A stretch of DNA of 59,252 nucleotides from Microcoleus sp. FACHB-DQ6 (GTDB lineage: Bacteria > Cyanobacteriota > Cyanobacteriia > Cyanobacteriales > Microcoleaceae). Within the stretch, counting starts at the first letter, position 1. Each line of letters opens with the position of its first letter. Of the stretch, positions 44,153 through 53,593 are shown piece by piece. The notes below the pieces were generated by a model that had not been told where the DNA came from, did not search any database, and saw nothing but the letters and a program-made list of their open reading frames with translations. The stretch is from positions 1-59,252 of the forward strand of contig JACJNV010000073.1 in NCBI GenBank assembly GCA_014695175.1. Reading direction: 5' to 3'. Both the position numbers and the translations under genes were made by a program.

Positions 44153-46432
44153 ATGGCTCCTAAACATTTGAGACAAATACCAGAAAATCGGCAGGCGATC
44201 GCGCCCTACAATTTTGTCGAACTACCCGATCGAGTTGTAGAAGTGACTGAAGATTCTCTGCCAAAAAGCAACTGCTACGAGCCAAAACGTCACACTGGAA
44301 AAATTGACTGTACTTTAACTACTTCATCACCTCTATACATTCGCTGCGGATTAACTACAGAAGAATTTAAAGATGGCAAGGAAGCTAAAGACTTGCCAGA
44401 CTTTTTCTACACCAATCCAACTGCTAAAACTCAAAAGCCTGTCATTCCTGGTAGTAGCTTGCGCGGAATGGTACGAACGCTTGTTGAAATTATTAGTTTT
44501 AGCAAGATAGAGCGAGTATCGGATCGGAAACATTTTTTCTTTCGGGCCGTTGCTACTACTGAAAATGATGATTCTTTAGCTCAAGCATACAAGAAATATA
44601 TAAATCCTCAAAATGTCAAAGCGGGTTATCTCAAAAAAGAAGGAGATCGCTGGTTTGTTTGTCCGGCAAAATCTTTCAAAGGCGTGACATTTGCTTGGGT
44701 TAAAGAGGAAGATTTATCAACTGCTGATTTTCCTGCACTCATCAGGATGGATGAGTCTGGATATTTACCTCAGTACATCCCGGTGAGCTTTAGAAATATC
44801 AATAAAAACAAGAATAACCGTTATTTCGCAGAGGATGTTAGCCCGCCTAATTCTCCTCCAATGAATAACGGGATGTTAGTCAGCAGCGGTAATATGAAAC
44901 AAAGTGATGATTCTTCTAAGAAAACCACCCGCCGCAATCATTGTATAGTATTTCAGCAGATTCCAAGTCTGAAGAAATTAGAAATTGACCCCCTTGCGGT
45001 TCAGCATTACTGCGATGCACTCACTGACTTTCAAAAGTCTAATCCGTTTGATAGTAATTTCGGAGTTTTACAAGATAGCAGGCCAATCTTTTACTGTCAG
45101 CCACAAAATGGAACACTTGTGACTTTCTTCGGTCAAAGTCCTAATTTTCGCATTCCATATTCTCCTCAAAGTGATGGAAAAGCTGCTTCAGCAGTTGATT
45201 TTATTCCTGACGGTTTAGGTAAGTCTGATAAACTAGACTTGGCTGATGCGATCTTTGGATTTATTAAAGATAAGCAACCAGGAGAAAAACAAGCAAAAGC
45301 CCGTTCGGGAAGAGTATTCATCAGTGATGGAATTTGTGACAAGACTACCTGTGATGATATATGGTTAAGTAAAAACATAATCACACCAAAAATTCTCGCC
45401 AGTCCTAAACCAACTACTTTTCAACACTACTTAGTTCAAACCAGTCATGGTAAAAATGCTTTGAAACACTATGCTAGTAAGCCCCAGGAAGATACTGCGA
45501 TCCGGGGACATAAACTTTACTGGCATAAAGGCTCATCTCCGGCAATTCAACAGGAAAATCCCAATGAAGTTTCCGATACGCAAAAAACAGAAATTAAGCC
45601 AATAAAGCCAGGAGTAGATTTTCAATTCACTATTTATTTTGAAAATCTGACTGATGTAGAACTTGGGGCATTATTAGGGGTGCTTGATATTGCTAAAGAT
45701 GAAAAATATCGCCTGTCATTAGGGATGGGAAAACCTTTGGGAATGGGAGCAGTCAAGATTGAGTCTAAATTGTATCTCAGTAAGCGCAACCGACGATATA
45801 GCAGCTTATTCGACGGTCTTAATTGGGCAATTGGTGAACAGTTTGAAGACAACATAGATTATCCAATACTTTTTGAAAATTACGTGCTGGAAAAGATTCG
45901 GCAGACTGGAAAATTCAGCGATATTGAGCGTATTCAAATGCTTTTAGCAATGCTGAGTTGGCAAGATAGTCCTTCAGCAGATAAAACACGTTACATGGAA
46001 ATTGAACGCCAACAACAACCATTGGACGGCGATACCAATGAGTATAAAACTCGGCGGGTACTACCTACACCATTGCAGGTAATACAAAAGCAAGGACACG
46101 ATCGCCCTACTCTACGAGCTTCCATACCTCCCCAAAACCAGGAATCATCCATCATAACCACTTCATCACCTGCAAAAGTTTCTCAATCTGACCAAGTAAA
46201 TAAATTTTGCGATGGTCAAATTGTAGAAGCTAAAGTTTTAGATATTGCAACTAAAGTTATAGACAGTAAAAAAACAAAAACTACGATTACCTATGAGGTC
46301 AATGGCTCAAAGCTTGGGAAGACAGAAGATTTTTATAAAAAGTCTGTTTCATTGGCTAAGGGAGATGTTGTCAAACTCAGAATTACAGAGGTAAAAAATG
46401 GCAATATCAAAAAATACGACCGTCTGGAGTAG
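44153..46432 (+). CDS. TIGR03986 family RAMP protein (large Cas7 with insertion)
   Basis: A 759-residue RAMP protein of the TIGR03986 family, the large Cas7-type subunit of type III-D systems. It opens with the family-typical APYNFVELPDRVVEV and has VIPGSSLRGMVRTLVEI (about 103-119) as the RAMP helix. A long inserted middle follows, then LGALLGVLDIAKDEKYRLSLGMGKPLGMGAVKI (about 505-537) as the glycine loop. A Ser/Thr/Gln-rich linker (about 655-690) leads to a C-terminal beta-barrel-like segment starting FCDGQIVEAKVLDI and ending VKNGNIKKYDRLE, which looks like an OB/S1-type RNA-binding domain. It is the last gene of the effector operon; the next gene starts 123 bp later. Confidence 0.8.
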   Translation: MAPKHLRQIPENRQAIAPYNFVELPDRVVEVTEDSLPKSNCYEPKRHTGKIDCTLTTSSPLYIRCGLTTEEFKDGKEAKDLPDFFYTNPTAKTQKPVIPGSSLRGMVRTLVEIISFSKIERVSDRKHFFFRAVATTENDDSLAQAYKKYINPQNVKAGYLKKEGDRWFVCPAKSFKGVTFAWVKEEDLSTADFPALIRMDESGYLPQYIPVSFRNINKNKNNRYFAEDVSPPNSPPMNNGMLVSSGNMKQSDDSSKKTTRRNHCIVFQQIPSLKKLEIDPLAVQHYCDALTDFQKSNPFDSNFGVLQDSRPIFYCQPQNGTLVTFFGQSPNFRIPYSPQSDGKAASAVDFIPDGLGKSDKLDLADAIFGFIKDKQPGEKQAKARSGRVFISDGICDKTTCDDIWLSKNIITPKILASPKPTTFQHYLVQTSHGKNALKHYASKPQEDTAIRGHKLYWHKGSSPAIQQENPNEVSDTQKTEIKPIKPGVDFQFTIYFENLTDVELGALLGVLDIAKDEKYRLSLGMGKPLGMGAVKIESKLYLSKRNRRYSSLFDGLNWAIGEQFEDNIDYPILFENYVLEKIRQTGKFSDIERIQMLLAMLSWQDSPSADKTRYMEIERQQQPLDGDTNEYKTRRVLPTPLQVIQKQGHDRPTLRASIPPQNQESSIITTSSPAKVSQSDQVNKFCDGQIVEAKVLDIATKVIDSKKTKTTITYEVNGSKLGKTEDFYKKSVSLAKGDVVKLRITEVKNGNIKKYDRLE

Positions 46433-46555
46433 CACGATCACTCTTTTTACTAAAAGCGAGCGCACTTCCCAATCCCATCCACTCAAAACCGATCGCCCTT
46501 TCCCCATGCTAAAATCAGCTCAATACAATACGCAACCTAAATTTGGTAAGCGATC

Positions 46556-47182
46556 ATGCCCTTCAGTGCTTATAAAACCATCAGTTCAGTCCTCAAAGAA
46601 TTTCAAATCACCTACACCGAATCTAACTTCATAGTAGAAACAGAGTTTCATGTCTCTGACTATTTTCGAGAAGATTTGGAATTTACAATGCGAGAGGGAG
46701 TCGTTGACAATTCTGAATTTGCCATTTGCGAAAATTTGATTTATCCAGTGCTCAAAGAAGTTTGGAAGCGCTATTACAGCGGGTTTGTTTTGTGGAGCCA
46801 TCAATCTCTCACCTACGATCAATATCTTTCTGGATTTCCTGAATATATTTTGGCTAAACGTTCTTCATTAGGAAAAGTGGTTTTTGAACAACCTTACTTT
46901 CTGTTAGTGGAAGCGAAACAAGATAACTTTGAAAATGGATGGGTTCAGTGTTTGGCTGAAATGATTGCGACACAGCGACTGAATGAAAAATCCGAGCAAG
47001 AAGTATTTGGAATTGTCTCGAGTGGGGGAGTATGGCAGTTTGGCAAGCTGAAGTCAAATAGTTTTACTAAAAACAAACAGTCTTACTTGATTGATGACCT
47101 AAATCGACTATTTGCCACTATTAATTACGTGTTTCAACAGTGCGAATTGCTGCTGGATGCTGAAATTGGCGATCGCAATTAA
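46556..47182 (+). CDS. Putative PD-(D/E)xK nuclease-like protein
   Basis: A 208-residue protein. The pattern suits a restriction-endonuclease-like fold: E59 (ICENLIYPVLKEVW), the GFPEYILA segment (P95-E96) and LVEAKQDNF with E119-x-K121, followed by a GWVQCLAEMIATQRLN helix. Similar proteins are widespread in filamentous cyanobacteria without any CRISPR link, so its place 123 bp after the effector operon may be chance. It could be a stand-alone nuclease or a host defence factor. Its stop overlaps that of the convergent TPR-CHAT gene by 4 nt. Confidence 0.6.
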   Translation: MPFSAYKTISSVLKEFQITYTESNFIVETEFHVSDYFREDLEFTMREGVVDNSEFAICENLIYPVLKEVWKRYYSGFVLWSHQSLTYDQYLSGFPEYILAKRSSLGKVVFEQPYFLLVEAKQDNFENGWVQCLAEMIATQRLNEKSEQEVFGIVSSGGVWQFGKLKSNSFTKNKQSYLIDDLNRLFATINYVFQQCELLLDAEIGDRN

Positions 47183-49716
47183 TCCGCTTCCCCAATCAAG
47201 GTAAAAGCCGCCCAATTGCTCGGTTGAGGGTGCCGTCGCATCGTCACTAACATTGCCTGCCGCAGCGCTGCCGCTTTATCGGAAGTCTGCTGCAATTGAC
47301 GGTAAAATTCTGTCATCAAATCCGCTGTCGGTGCGTCGGGTACAAACCACAGCGATACTACAATACTGGAAACTCCCGCAGCAATAAACGATCGCGACAA
47401 TCCCAGCACTCCATCTCCCGAAATCGTTCCCCTACCGGTATTGCAAGCGCTCAGTACCACCAATTCCGCGTTCAGCTTCAGGTGGAGAATCTCCCCAGAA
47501 GTCAGCAAACCGTCACCTGCACCCCCCCTTGAATCGGCGGTAGTTGAAGTCATAGCCCCCCCTTGATGTAGGGGCAATCCCGCTGTGGTTGCCCCGGTTG
47601 GGGGGGTGCGATCGGGTGCAAGCGCGATCGCCCCCGGTACTCCCAAATCCATATCTTGCAATTCCTTGAGCAATCCGTGAGTCGCTAGATGAATGATTCT
47701 CGCTTGCGGCATCTTCTGCACGATCGCCCTTTCTGTAGCATCCTTGCCGACAATAGCTTGCGTTTGGAGTATTCTCGCAATTGCGATCGCTTCCTCTTGG
47801 GCCCCAGGCAAAGGACTCAAAGGTGTCGGCGCCTCATCCGGGATCGATCGAATGCTGGGCATTGTCGGATTTCCGACTACCAATAACTGCGAACTCGGGT
47901 GCGATCGCAGCCGCTGCCGGTGCTGGCGAGTTAAATCCAATACTTGAATTGAAGGTGCAATTGAGACAGTATGTTTTTCTATTATATAATTTCCCGCTGC
48001 ATCTTGTAAAGCTGCAAATGGAATTAAAAACAGCACGCCTTGGGGGATAAAAATTACCCGGTCGCCCTCATTTTTTGGCAAAATATTGGCGAGCGGTTCT
48101 ATCAATAATTTGTAAGTTTGATGCAGGCGGCGGTTGAGTCTTCGAGTTGAAACCGCTGCCGAATTATTTGCACTTTCTGCGGCGCGGGCATCCGGTGCAG
48201 AACCGCGAGTTCTGCCCGTAGCAGCAGCTACTAGCGTATTCCTCGCCACATCAGCCAGGGAAATATCTAAATTGCTGGTATCAATTTGGCGGAAAGCAAT
48301 ATCGCCGCTTGGGGCTATCGCCCAGACATAAAGTTTTTCATCATCAACAATTGAATACTCAATTAATGTCGCTTTTTGCTCCGCAGCTATCCGTCTGATT
48401 TGCGCTAAATTTGGCGGTTTTGGCACAGCTAATTGTTCGGAATTCTCAGTTCCCAGGCGAGAAGCCAACAGCTCGGCAAATGCTCGAGCCCTGCCTCTTT
48501 CCGCAATTTCTAAAGCGGCTTCTATTTGGTTTTGAGCAATCAAAGCCTGCTGCAAAAAACTGTAAGTTTCAGCTTGTTTTTCAAACAGCGATACTTTATT
48601 TTCGTCAGTCAATCCCGGCCGCAGGGATTCCCAAACTTCCACTGCGGTCATTAATTTCTTTGTTGCCTCCTCAAAGCGGTCGCTTTTTAACAAAGTTGCG
48701 CCGATATTGCTGAGAGTATAGCCGGCACCTGGGCTGTTATTTACTTCCCGAAAAATGGTTAAAGCTTGCTGGTAGAATTGCAGCGCTGTTCGAGCGGACT
48801 TTTGCTGGCGGTGAACAGTTCCCATGCGATCGAGGGTGACAGCTTCTCCGGGGCGATCGCCTATTTCCCGCCGAATTGCCAAAGCTTGTTCTAAAGATGC
48901 CAAAGCTTTTTGATATTCAGCGAGATTGCTGTAAGCAAAACCGATATTAGTTAAAATTCGACCTACTCCCATGCGATCGCCCGCTGCTTCCAAAATCTCC
49001 AGCGCTTGTTTGTAGTAAGATAAAGCTTCGGTATATGCACCTTGATTGCTGTAATTCAAGCCAATATTATTGAGAGTAGTTCCTTTACCTCTACCGTCCT
49101 TTACTTTATCAAAAATTGCCAAAGCTTGCTGGTAAAATTCCAGAGATTTTTTATACTGACCGAGATTGTCGTAAACGGCCGCCATGTTATTGAGAGTTAT
49201 CGCTTCACCGAGCGCATCTTGGACTGCGCGGCGGAGTGCCAAAGCTTGCTGGTAAAATTCCAAAGCTTTTTGATACTGACCGAGATTGCGGTAAACTGCT
49301 GCTATGTTTGTCAGGGTTGTGCCTTGCTCTTTCCGAGCTTTGTGCTGTTGAAAAATTGTCAGGGCTTGCTGATAGTAATTGAGCGCTTTTTGCGACTCGC
49401 CTAGATTGTTGTAAACCAAACCAATTTGGTTTAGCGTTGCTGCTTCTGCTTGCGGAGCGCTCATTTCCCTGAGAGTTGCCAAAACCTGCTCGAATGTTTT
49501 CAAAGCTGTGCGGAGTTGACCTTTATTTAATTGCTCGGTAGCTGCTTGATAAAGCTGTTCTGCTTTCGATTTGTTGGTTTCGCGAACTGTTGGGGTTTGT
49601 GCCAGAGAGATTTGAGGACAGAAAAATATCTGCCCAGATGGAGACGCCCACAGCAGCAGCGTTGCAGTCGCTAAAAATAGGCATCGGGTATAAAATGTTT
49701 GGCAGTCGATCGCCAC
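47179..49716 (-). CDS. TPR-CHAT protein
   Basis: An 845-residue protein. A signal peptide or anchor spans about residues 8-40 (CLFLATATLLLWASPSG... ISLAQ). About seven TPRs follow (about 45-370; YQKALEFYQQALAL-type), then a helical linker with ERGRARAFAELLASR and a C-terminal CHAT protease domain. The dyad is intact: H680 (HLATHG) and C758 (LSACNTG). An insert around residues 690-735 (GAIALAPDRTPP, then GGAMTSTTADSRGGAGDG) separates the two and varies between relatives. It is predicted to act outside the cytosol. It is convergent with the CRISPR-side genes and divergent from the fasciclin gene by 67 bp. Confidence 0.88.
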   Translation of the reverse strand: MAIDCQTFYTRCLFLATATLLLWASPSGQIFFCPQISLAQTPTVRETNKSKAEQLYQAATEQLNKGQLRTALKTFEQVLATLREMSAPQAEAATLNQIGLVYNNLGESQKALNYYQQALTIFQQHKARKEQGTTLTNIAAVYRNLGQYQKALEFYQQALALRRAVQDALGEAITLNNMAAVYDNLGQYKKSLEFYQQALAIFDKVKDGRGKGTTLNNIGLNYSNQGAYTEALSYYKQALEILEAAGDRMGVGRILTNIGFAYSNLAEYQKALASLEQALAIRREIGDRPGEAVTLDRMGTVHRQQKSARTALQFYQQALTIFREVNNSPGAGYTLSNIGATLLKSDRFEEATKKLMTAVEVWESLRPGLTDENKVSLFEKQAETYSFLQQALIAQNQIEAALEIAERGRARAFAELLASRLGTENSEQLAVPKPPNLAQIRRIAAEQKATLIEYSIVDDEKLYVWAIAPSGDIAFRQIDTSNLDISLADVARNTLVAAATGRTRGSAPDARAAESANNSAAVSTRRLNRRLHQTYKLLIEPLANILPKNEGDRVIFIPQGVLFLIPFAALQDAAGNYIIEKHTVSIAPSIQVLDLTRQHRQRLRSHPSSQLLVVGNPTMPSIRSIPDEAPTPLSPLPGAQEEAIAIARILQTQAIVGKDATERAIVQKMPQARIIHLATHGLLKELQDMDLGVPGAIALAPDRTPPTGATTAGLPLHQGGAMTSTTADSRGGAGDGLLTSGEILHLKLNAELVVLSACNTGRGTISGDGVLGLSRSFIAAGVSSIVVSLWFVPDAPTADLMTEFYRQLQQTSDKAAALRQAMLVTMRRHPQPSNWAAFTLIGEAD

Positions 49717-49783
49717 AAGCAGCTTCTATTCTTAGGATTATAATAATGAGTGTAGGTTATTTCTGTAAATTCACTTATAAATT

Positions 49784-50365
49784 ATGAGCAAATTTTACAA
49801 TTCTCAAGGATGGCGCGATCGGGCGGCGGTGCTAGCGGGAATTTTTGGCCTCAGCAGTCTCTTGATTTTACCCGTCTTAGCGCAATCTAACCGCGAATCC
49901 CAGAGCACTTTTCAGCCCTCTTCCGTACTTGACTCCCCCCAGCGATCGGGCGGCAACATTGCAGATACTCTCAAGAGAGAAAGCGAATTCCAAACTCTTG
50001 CTTCTGTGTTAGCTGTTGCTGGTTTGACGGATATGCTCAGACAAGAAGGTCGTCCTTTAACAATTTTCGCTCCTACCAATCAAGCTTTTCGTAAAAATGC
50101 CGCTGTTTACAATCAGCTACTCCAGCCGCAAAACAAGGAGAAATTAGCGAGAGTTTTGAAATATCATTTAATTGCTGGCAGTGTCACTGCTGAAGATGTG
50201 AATAAAGGGGAAATTAAAACAGTTGAAGGCGGCACGGTGAAAATTCGCGTCGCACCTGATGGAGTGATTATGAATGATAATGTTAAAGGAGTTCAACCGT
50301 CTATTGAGGCTAAAAACGGGGTAATTGTGCGGGTAGATAATTTACTTTTACCCCCGGATTTATGA
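49784..50365 (+). CDS. Secreted fasciclin (FAS1) domain protein
   Basis: A 193-residue exported protein. Its signal peptide is at about residues 12-35 (AAVLAGIFGLSSLLILPVLAQ). A Ser/Gln-rich linker precedes one FAS1 domain (about 60-193). The domain shows both family blocks: FAPTNQAFRKN (H1) and KYHLIAGSVTAEDV with a late VRVDNLLLPPDL (H2). FAS1 domains mediate adhesion or matrix contacts. It reads divergently from the TPR-CHAT gene across 67 bp, so the two promoters are close and may be coregulated. Confidence 0.88.
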   Translation: MSKFYNSQGWRDRAAVLAGIFGLSSLLILPVLAQSNRESQSTFQPSSVLDSPQRSGGNIADTLKRESEFQTLASVLAVAGLTDMLRQEGRPLTIFAPTNQAFRKNAAVYNQLLQPQNKEKLARVLKYHLIAGSVTAEDVNKGEIKTVEGGTVKIRVAPDGVIMNDNVKGVQPSIEAKNGVIVRVDNLLLPPDL

Positions 50366-50395
50366 AACGGACTTTGACGCGATCGGGCATTTCGG

Positions 50396-50548
50396 TAGTC
50401 CGACAGTCCGGCAGGGGTTTAAACCCCTGCCTCATAGCTTAAGTCGGTTGAAACCGACTGTTAATTACGATCGCACTTCCGATAAATTTGAGTTTTCTTT
50501 TAGAGGGCTTTAGCTGTGAGACCGGGGTTGAAAACCCCTGTCGGACTA
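50396..50548. repeat. MITE-like inverted-repeat element G
   Basis: tagtccgaca (50396-50405) and tgtcggacta (50539-50548) bound 153 bp. Internal hairpins are aggggtttaaacccct and gtcggttgaaaccgac. It sits between the convergent fasciclin gene and the next TPR-CHAT gene and could also stop transcription. Confidence 0.65.
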
Positions 50549-50629
50549 TCGGAACGATCGACCAACCCTCAGAACGATAGAAAAAACTGCGTTAACAATT
50601 GCCAATAATCAACTATCAACTGTTTGCTG

Positions 50630-53536
50630 CTACTTCCAATTTCCCACTAAAACATAAGGCGCCCAGAAATATGGATGCTGGTATTTGCTATCTTTTAAAA
50701 GCTTGACTTGAGCTCGGCGCAGCGCTTCAGCTTTGTTAACCTGCCCTTGAGATTTAGCTAATTCGCTGTAGAATTCGCTCATAAACACAGCCGTGCTTTC
50801 ATCGCTAACTTGCCACAGCGTCGCTAGGGTGCTGCGAGCGCCCGCGCGCACCGCAACTCCGGCCAATCCCAAAGCGGCCCTGCTGTCTCCGGCTACGGTT
50901 TCGCAAGCGCTTAAAACAAGCAGTTCGATCGGTCTTTTTCGATCTGTTACCCGCAGCAATCCATCTAAATCTTTAACATTTATCTGTCCGTTCCAGTCGA
51001 GAATAAATGTTCTTTCAGCGTTGGAACTAAACTGTCCGTGGGTGGCGATGTGAACTACAGGAAAAGGCACTCGATTGATAGTAGCTTGCAGGTTAGCTTT
51101 GGTAAAATTCTCATTTTCGCGCTTGTCATTATTCGGCAGTGTTTCGGCAATATCGTTCAATTCTCTTTCGACACCGGGCAGCGGATTGAGATTGTTTGCT
51201 TGAAAGCTGGGGGCATTAGCGGCGCCGGCAATTAAGGCTCTTAACTGCGCTTGCGAGAGAGGTTGCGGGTTTAGCAGTTGCAAACCGGGCGTGAGAGCGA
51301 TCGCATATTTTTCTACTAAATATTGACTGCCGTCGTGGAGCACTGCCATCGGGATATTTCGCAATTCGCCGTCGAGGACAAAAACTAATATTTTGGCTTG
51401 GCTTTCTTGCAGTCCTGTTTCGATCGGGCGGATCAACCAATTATAGACTTTTTGAGTTAAAGGCAAAAAGTTATTGCGGCTGGCTGTGGATTGAAGAGAA
51501 GCGTTTTTTTCGCCAGATCGCAATTCTATTAAAGTATTTTCTAGTTCTTGTTGAGTGACAGCCTGACTGTTATTATCCGCGTTAGTGGGAGTGTACAAAA
51601 GCAATTTGCCACCGGGCAAGCGAACTATTACTTCTAGCTGCTGTTCGAGGATAATTGGATAGATAATTGCTGCGGTGCGATCGACTTGATCGATTTGTTG
51701 GGTTTTGACATCAATGCAGGCATCTTGAAAGAAGTTGTTGAGTTCCGCTATTTGCAGGGATTCTATGACATCTCGAGCTTGTTTGAGAGATTTTTGGCTG
51801 TCATCAATTTTGCCTTTACCAATCAGAGATTTGGCGACTTGCAAGTTCAGCGCTACTAATTGGCGGTAAACTGGTTCTACGCTGTCGCGGAAGGAAAATT
51901 GCACTTCGGGATTGAGCGCTACCAAGTCGCTGCGGAGCGATCGCAAATTTTCAAACGCATTGGTATAAGCTGCAACTGCTGTTTCAATATACTTTTCGGC
52001 TTTGTCGGTATTTCCCAAGCTTTTCTCAATATCTGCTTGCGCTTTGTGGATGCGTCCCAACTGCCAGAAATATTGATAGGTAACGTCGGCTGCTTTGGAG
52101 GATGAAACTAAGCTTAAAGCTCGATATGTCAAATTTTCTGCCAGTTTCCACAGTTTCGAGCTTTCGTACAGAGTACCCAAACTGCCAACTGCATAAGCTT
52201 CTGCTTTTTTATCCCCCAATGTTCTAGCTTGTTCTGCTGCTTTTGTCAAGATTTTATTAATCTCGCTAGCTGTTGGCAATTGTAAAGGCAATCTTGCTGC
52301 GGTTGCCCCTCTTTTGCTCAGTTTGATATAATTTTGAGCTAAGTTAATTTGAGCGTAAATTCCGCCTCTGCTGGCGGGCAAGTTATTGATTTTTGCTTGA
52401 ATGGACGGCCACAAATCCCCAGCTTTTGTTAATTCGCCGTCTCCTATCCACGGCTGGCTTTCTAACAGCAAACTGAGCTGATTTAGTTGGGCTTGAAGTT
52501 GGGCTGTTGGAGATGGAGATAGCTGTGCGGCTTCGCGGTAAAAGTTTAAAGCCTCTTGAGTTTTTAAGATAAGTATTGTGGTATCTTGGTCTTGGGGAGG
52601 CAGCAAGATTTGCCTTTCGACAAATGCTCTGGCTGTATTCCCCAAACCGAGCATTGCTGTACTTTCCTCTAAGGGCGATCGCAAATTCCGCGCAACCGTT
52701 AAACTCGATTCTAAAATATTTTGAGATAGCTGCAAATTGCCGATAACTCGCAGAATTTCGCCCAGGCCGTACATTGCATCAAATTTCAGCAACGAATCGG
52801 GTCGGTTTGCGATAATTTCTAACTTTTTGCTTGCGGTTTCTGGCGGTAATTCGGTTAAACTTTTACAGTCTTGGATATCCAGAGCGAAAGCATTTAGTAA
52901 AGTTTTGCAAGCTCTGGGGTAAAGACCCAAATCTTGCAAGGCTTGGGATTGATTTATCCGATTTTGAATTGCAGCGTCTTTGTTCCCGATTTGAGTATAA
53001 ATTTCGGCGGCTTTTTGCCAAGTTTCGATCGCAGTTTCTGATTCGCCGCTGGCTCTTTGCAGCCGCCCTTGAATGTCGAGGCTTTGGGCAAAAATTCGCT
53101 GTTTTTCCGAGCTATTTGCTAATTTTTGCAGGAGATTGATGCTTTGGTCGATCGCAGTTTTTGCCTGCTGCCACTCTCCGAGCTGCTGGTAGGTGAGCGA
53201 CAGATTGCTGAGTGCCATTGCTTGATTTAAACTGTCGCTTTTGGCGGCAAATGCAGCGGCGGCTTGCTGCCAGATATTCGCAGCGCCCTCGAACTGTCTC
53301 TGTCGGTAAAAATCTTTAGCTTGCTGTACTAACTGCGGGGTATTTTGTTGAGCTTGAATAATTGGGATTTGAGCTGTTGCCGAGAGGATTGGCGGCACTG
53401 CTGTGGAGATGATAAATAATACAGCAAGCGCGATCGACCAGTGCCGGCCGTACAGTCTTTTGATGGCTGCAAATAGAGAGATACCCGCCAAAATATCGAG
53501 TATTTTTTGAATTTTTCCCATCTGTTTGCGTGCCAT
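50630..53536 (-). CDS. Large TPR-CHAT protein
   Basis: A 968-residue protein. The N-terminus has a membrane segment or signal at about residues 35-58 (WSIALAVLFIISTAVPPILS). A long, degenerate TPR region follows (about 65-560). The C-terminal CHAT domain (about 650-968) has dyad H833 (HIATHG) and C878 (LSACET) with the usual SRAALGLAGVAVRAGARS segment after it. It is the third CHAT protein with an export signal in the window and the fourth CHAT overall. It is transcribed alone. Partner and substrate unknown. Confidence 0.88.
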   Translation of the reverse strand: MARKQMGKIQKILDILAGISLFAAIKRLYGRHWSIALAVLFIISTAVPPILSATAQIPIIQAQQNTPQLVQQAKDFYRQRQFEGAANIWQQAAAAFAAKSDSLNQAMALSNLSLTYQQLGEWQQAKTAIDQSINLLQKLANSSEKQRIFAQSLDIQGRLQRASGESETAIETWQKAAEIYTQIGNKDAAIQNRINQSQALQDLGLYPRACKTLLNAFALDIQDCKSLTELPPETASKKLEIIANRPDSLLKFDAMYGLGEILRVIGNLQLSQNILESSLTVARNLRSPLEESTAMLGLGNTARAFVERQILLPPQDQDTTILILKTQEALNFYREAAQLSPSPTAQLQAQLNQLSLLLESQPWIGDGELTKAGDLWPSIQAKINNLPASRGGIYAQINLAQNYIKLSKRGATAARLPLQLPTASEINKILTKAAEQARTLGDKKAEAYAVGSLGTLYESSKLWKLAENLTYRALSLVSSSKAADVTYQYFWQLGRIHKAQADIEKSLGNTDKAEKYIETAVAAYTNAFENLRSLRSDLVALNPEVQFSFRDSVEPVYRQLVALNLQVAKSLIGKGKIDDSQKSLKQARDVIESLQIAELNNFFQDACIDVKTQQIDQVDRTAAIIYPIILEQQLEVIVRLPGGKLLLYTPTNADNNSQAVTQQELENTLIELRSGEKNASLQSTASRNNFLPLTQKVYNWLIRPIETGLQESQAKILVFVLDGELRNIPMAVLHDGSQYLVEKYAIALTPGLQLLNPQPLSQAQLRALIAGAANAPSFQANNLNPLPGVERELNDIAETLPNNDKRENENFTKANLQATINRVPFPVVHIATHGQFSSNAERTFILDWNGQINVKDLDGLLRVTDRKRPIELLVLSACETVAGDSRAALGLAGVAVRAGARSTLATLWQVSDESTAVFMSEFYSELAKSQGQVNKAEALRRAQVKLLKDSKYQHPYFWAPYVLVGNWK

Positions 53537-53593
53537 TTACGGTTCTCAGCTAAAGTTCATCTCGATCGAGCCCCATCGCCCTCAACCTTTCGT

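Noticed and set aside
47179-49716. A type III-E (Craspase) system
   Set aside because: There is no single fused RAMP protein; the RAMPs are separate genes with Cas10, and the TPR-CHAT protein has an export signal.
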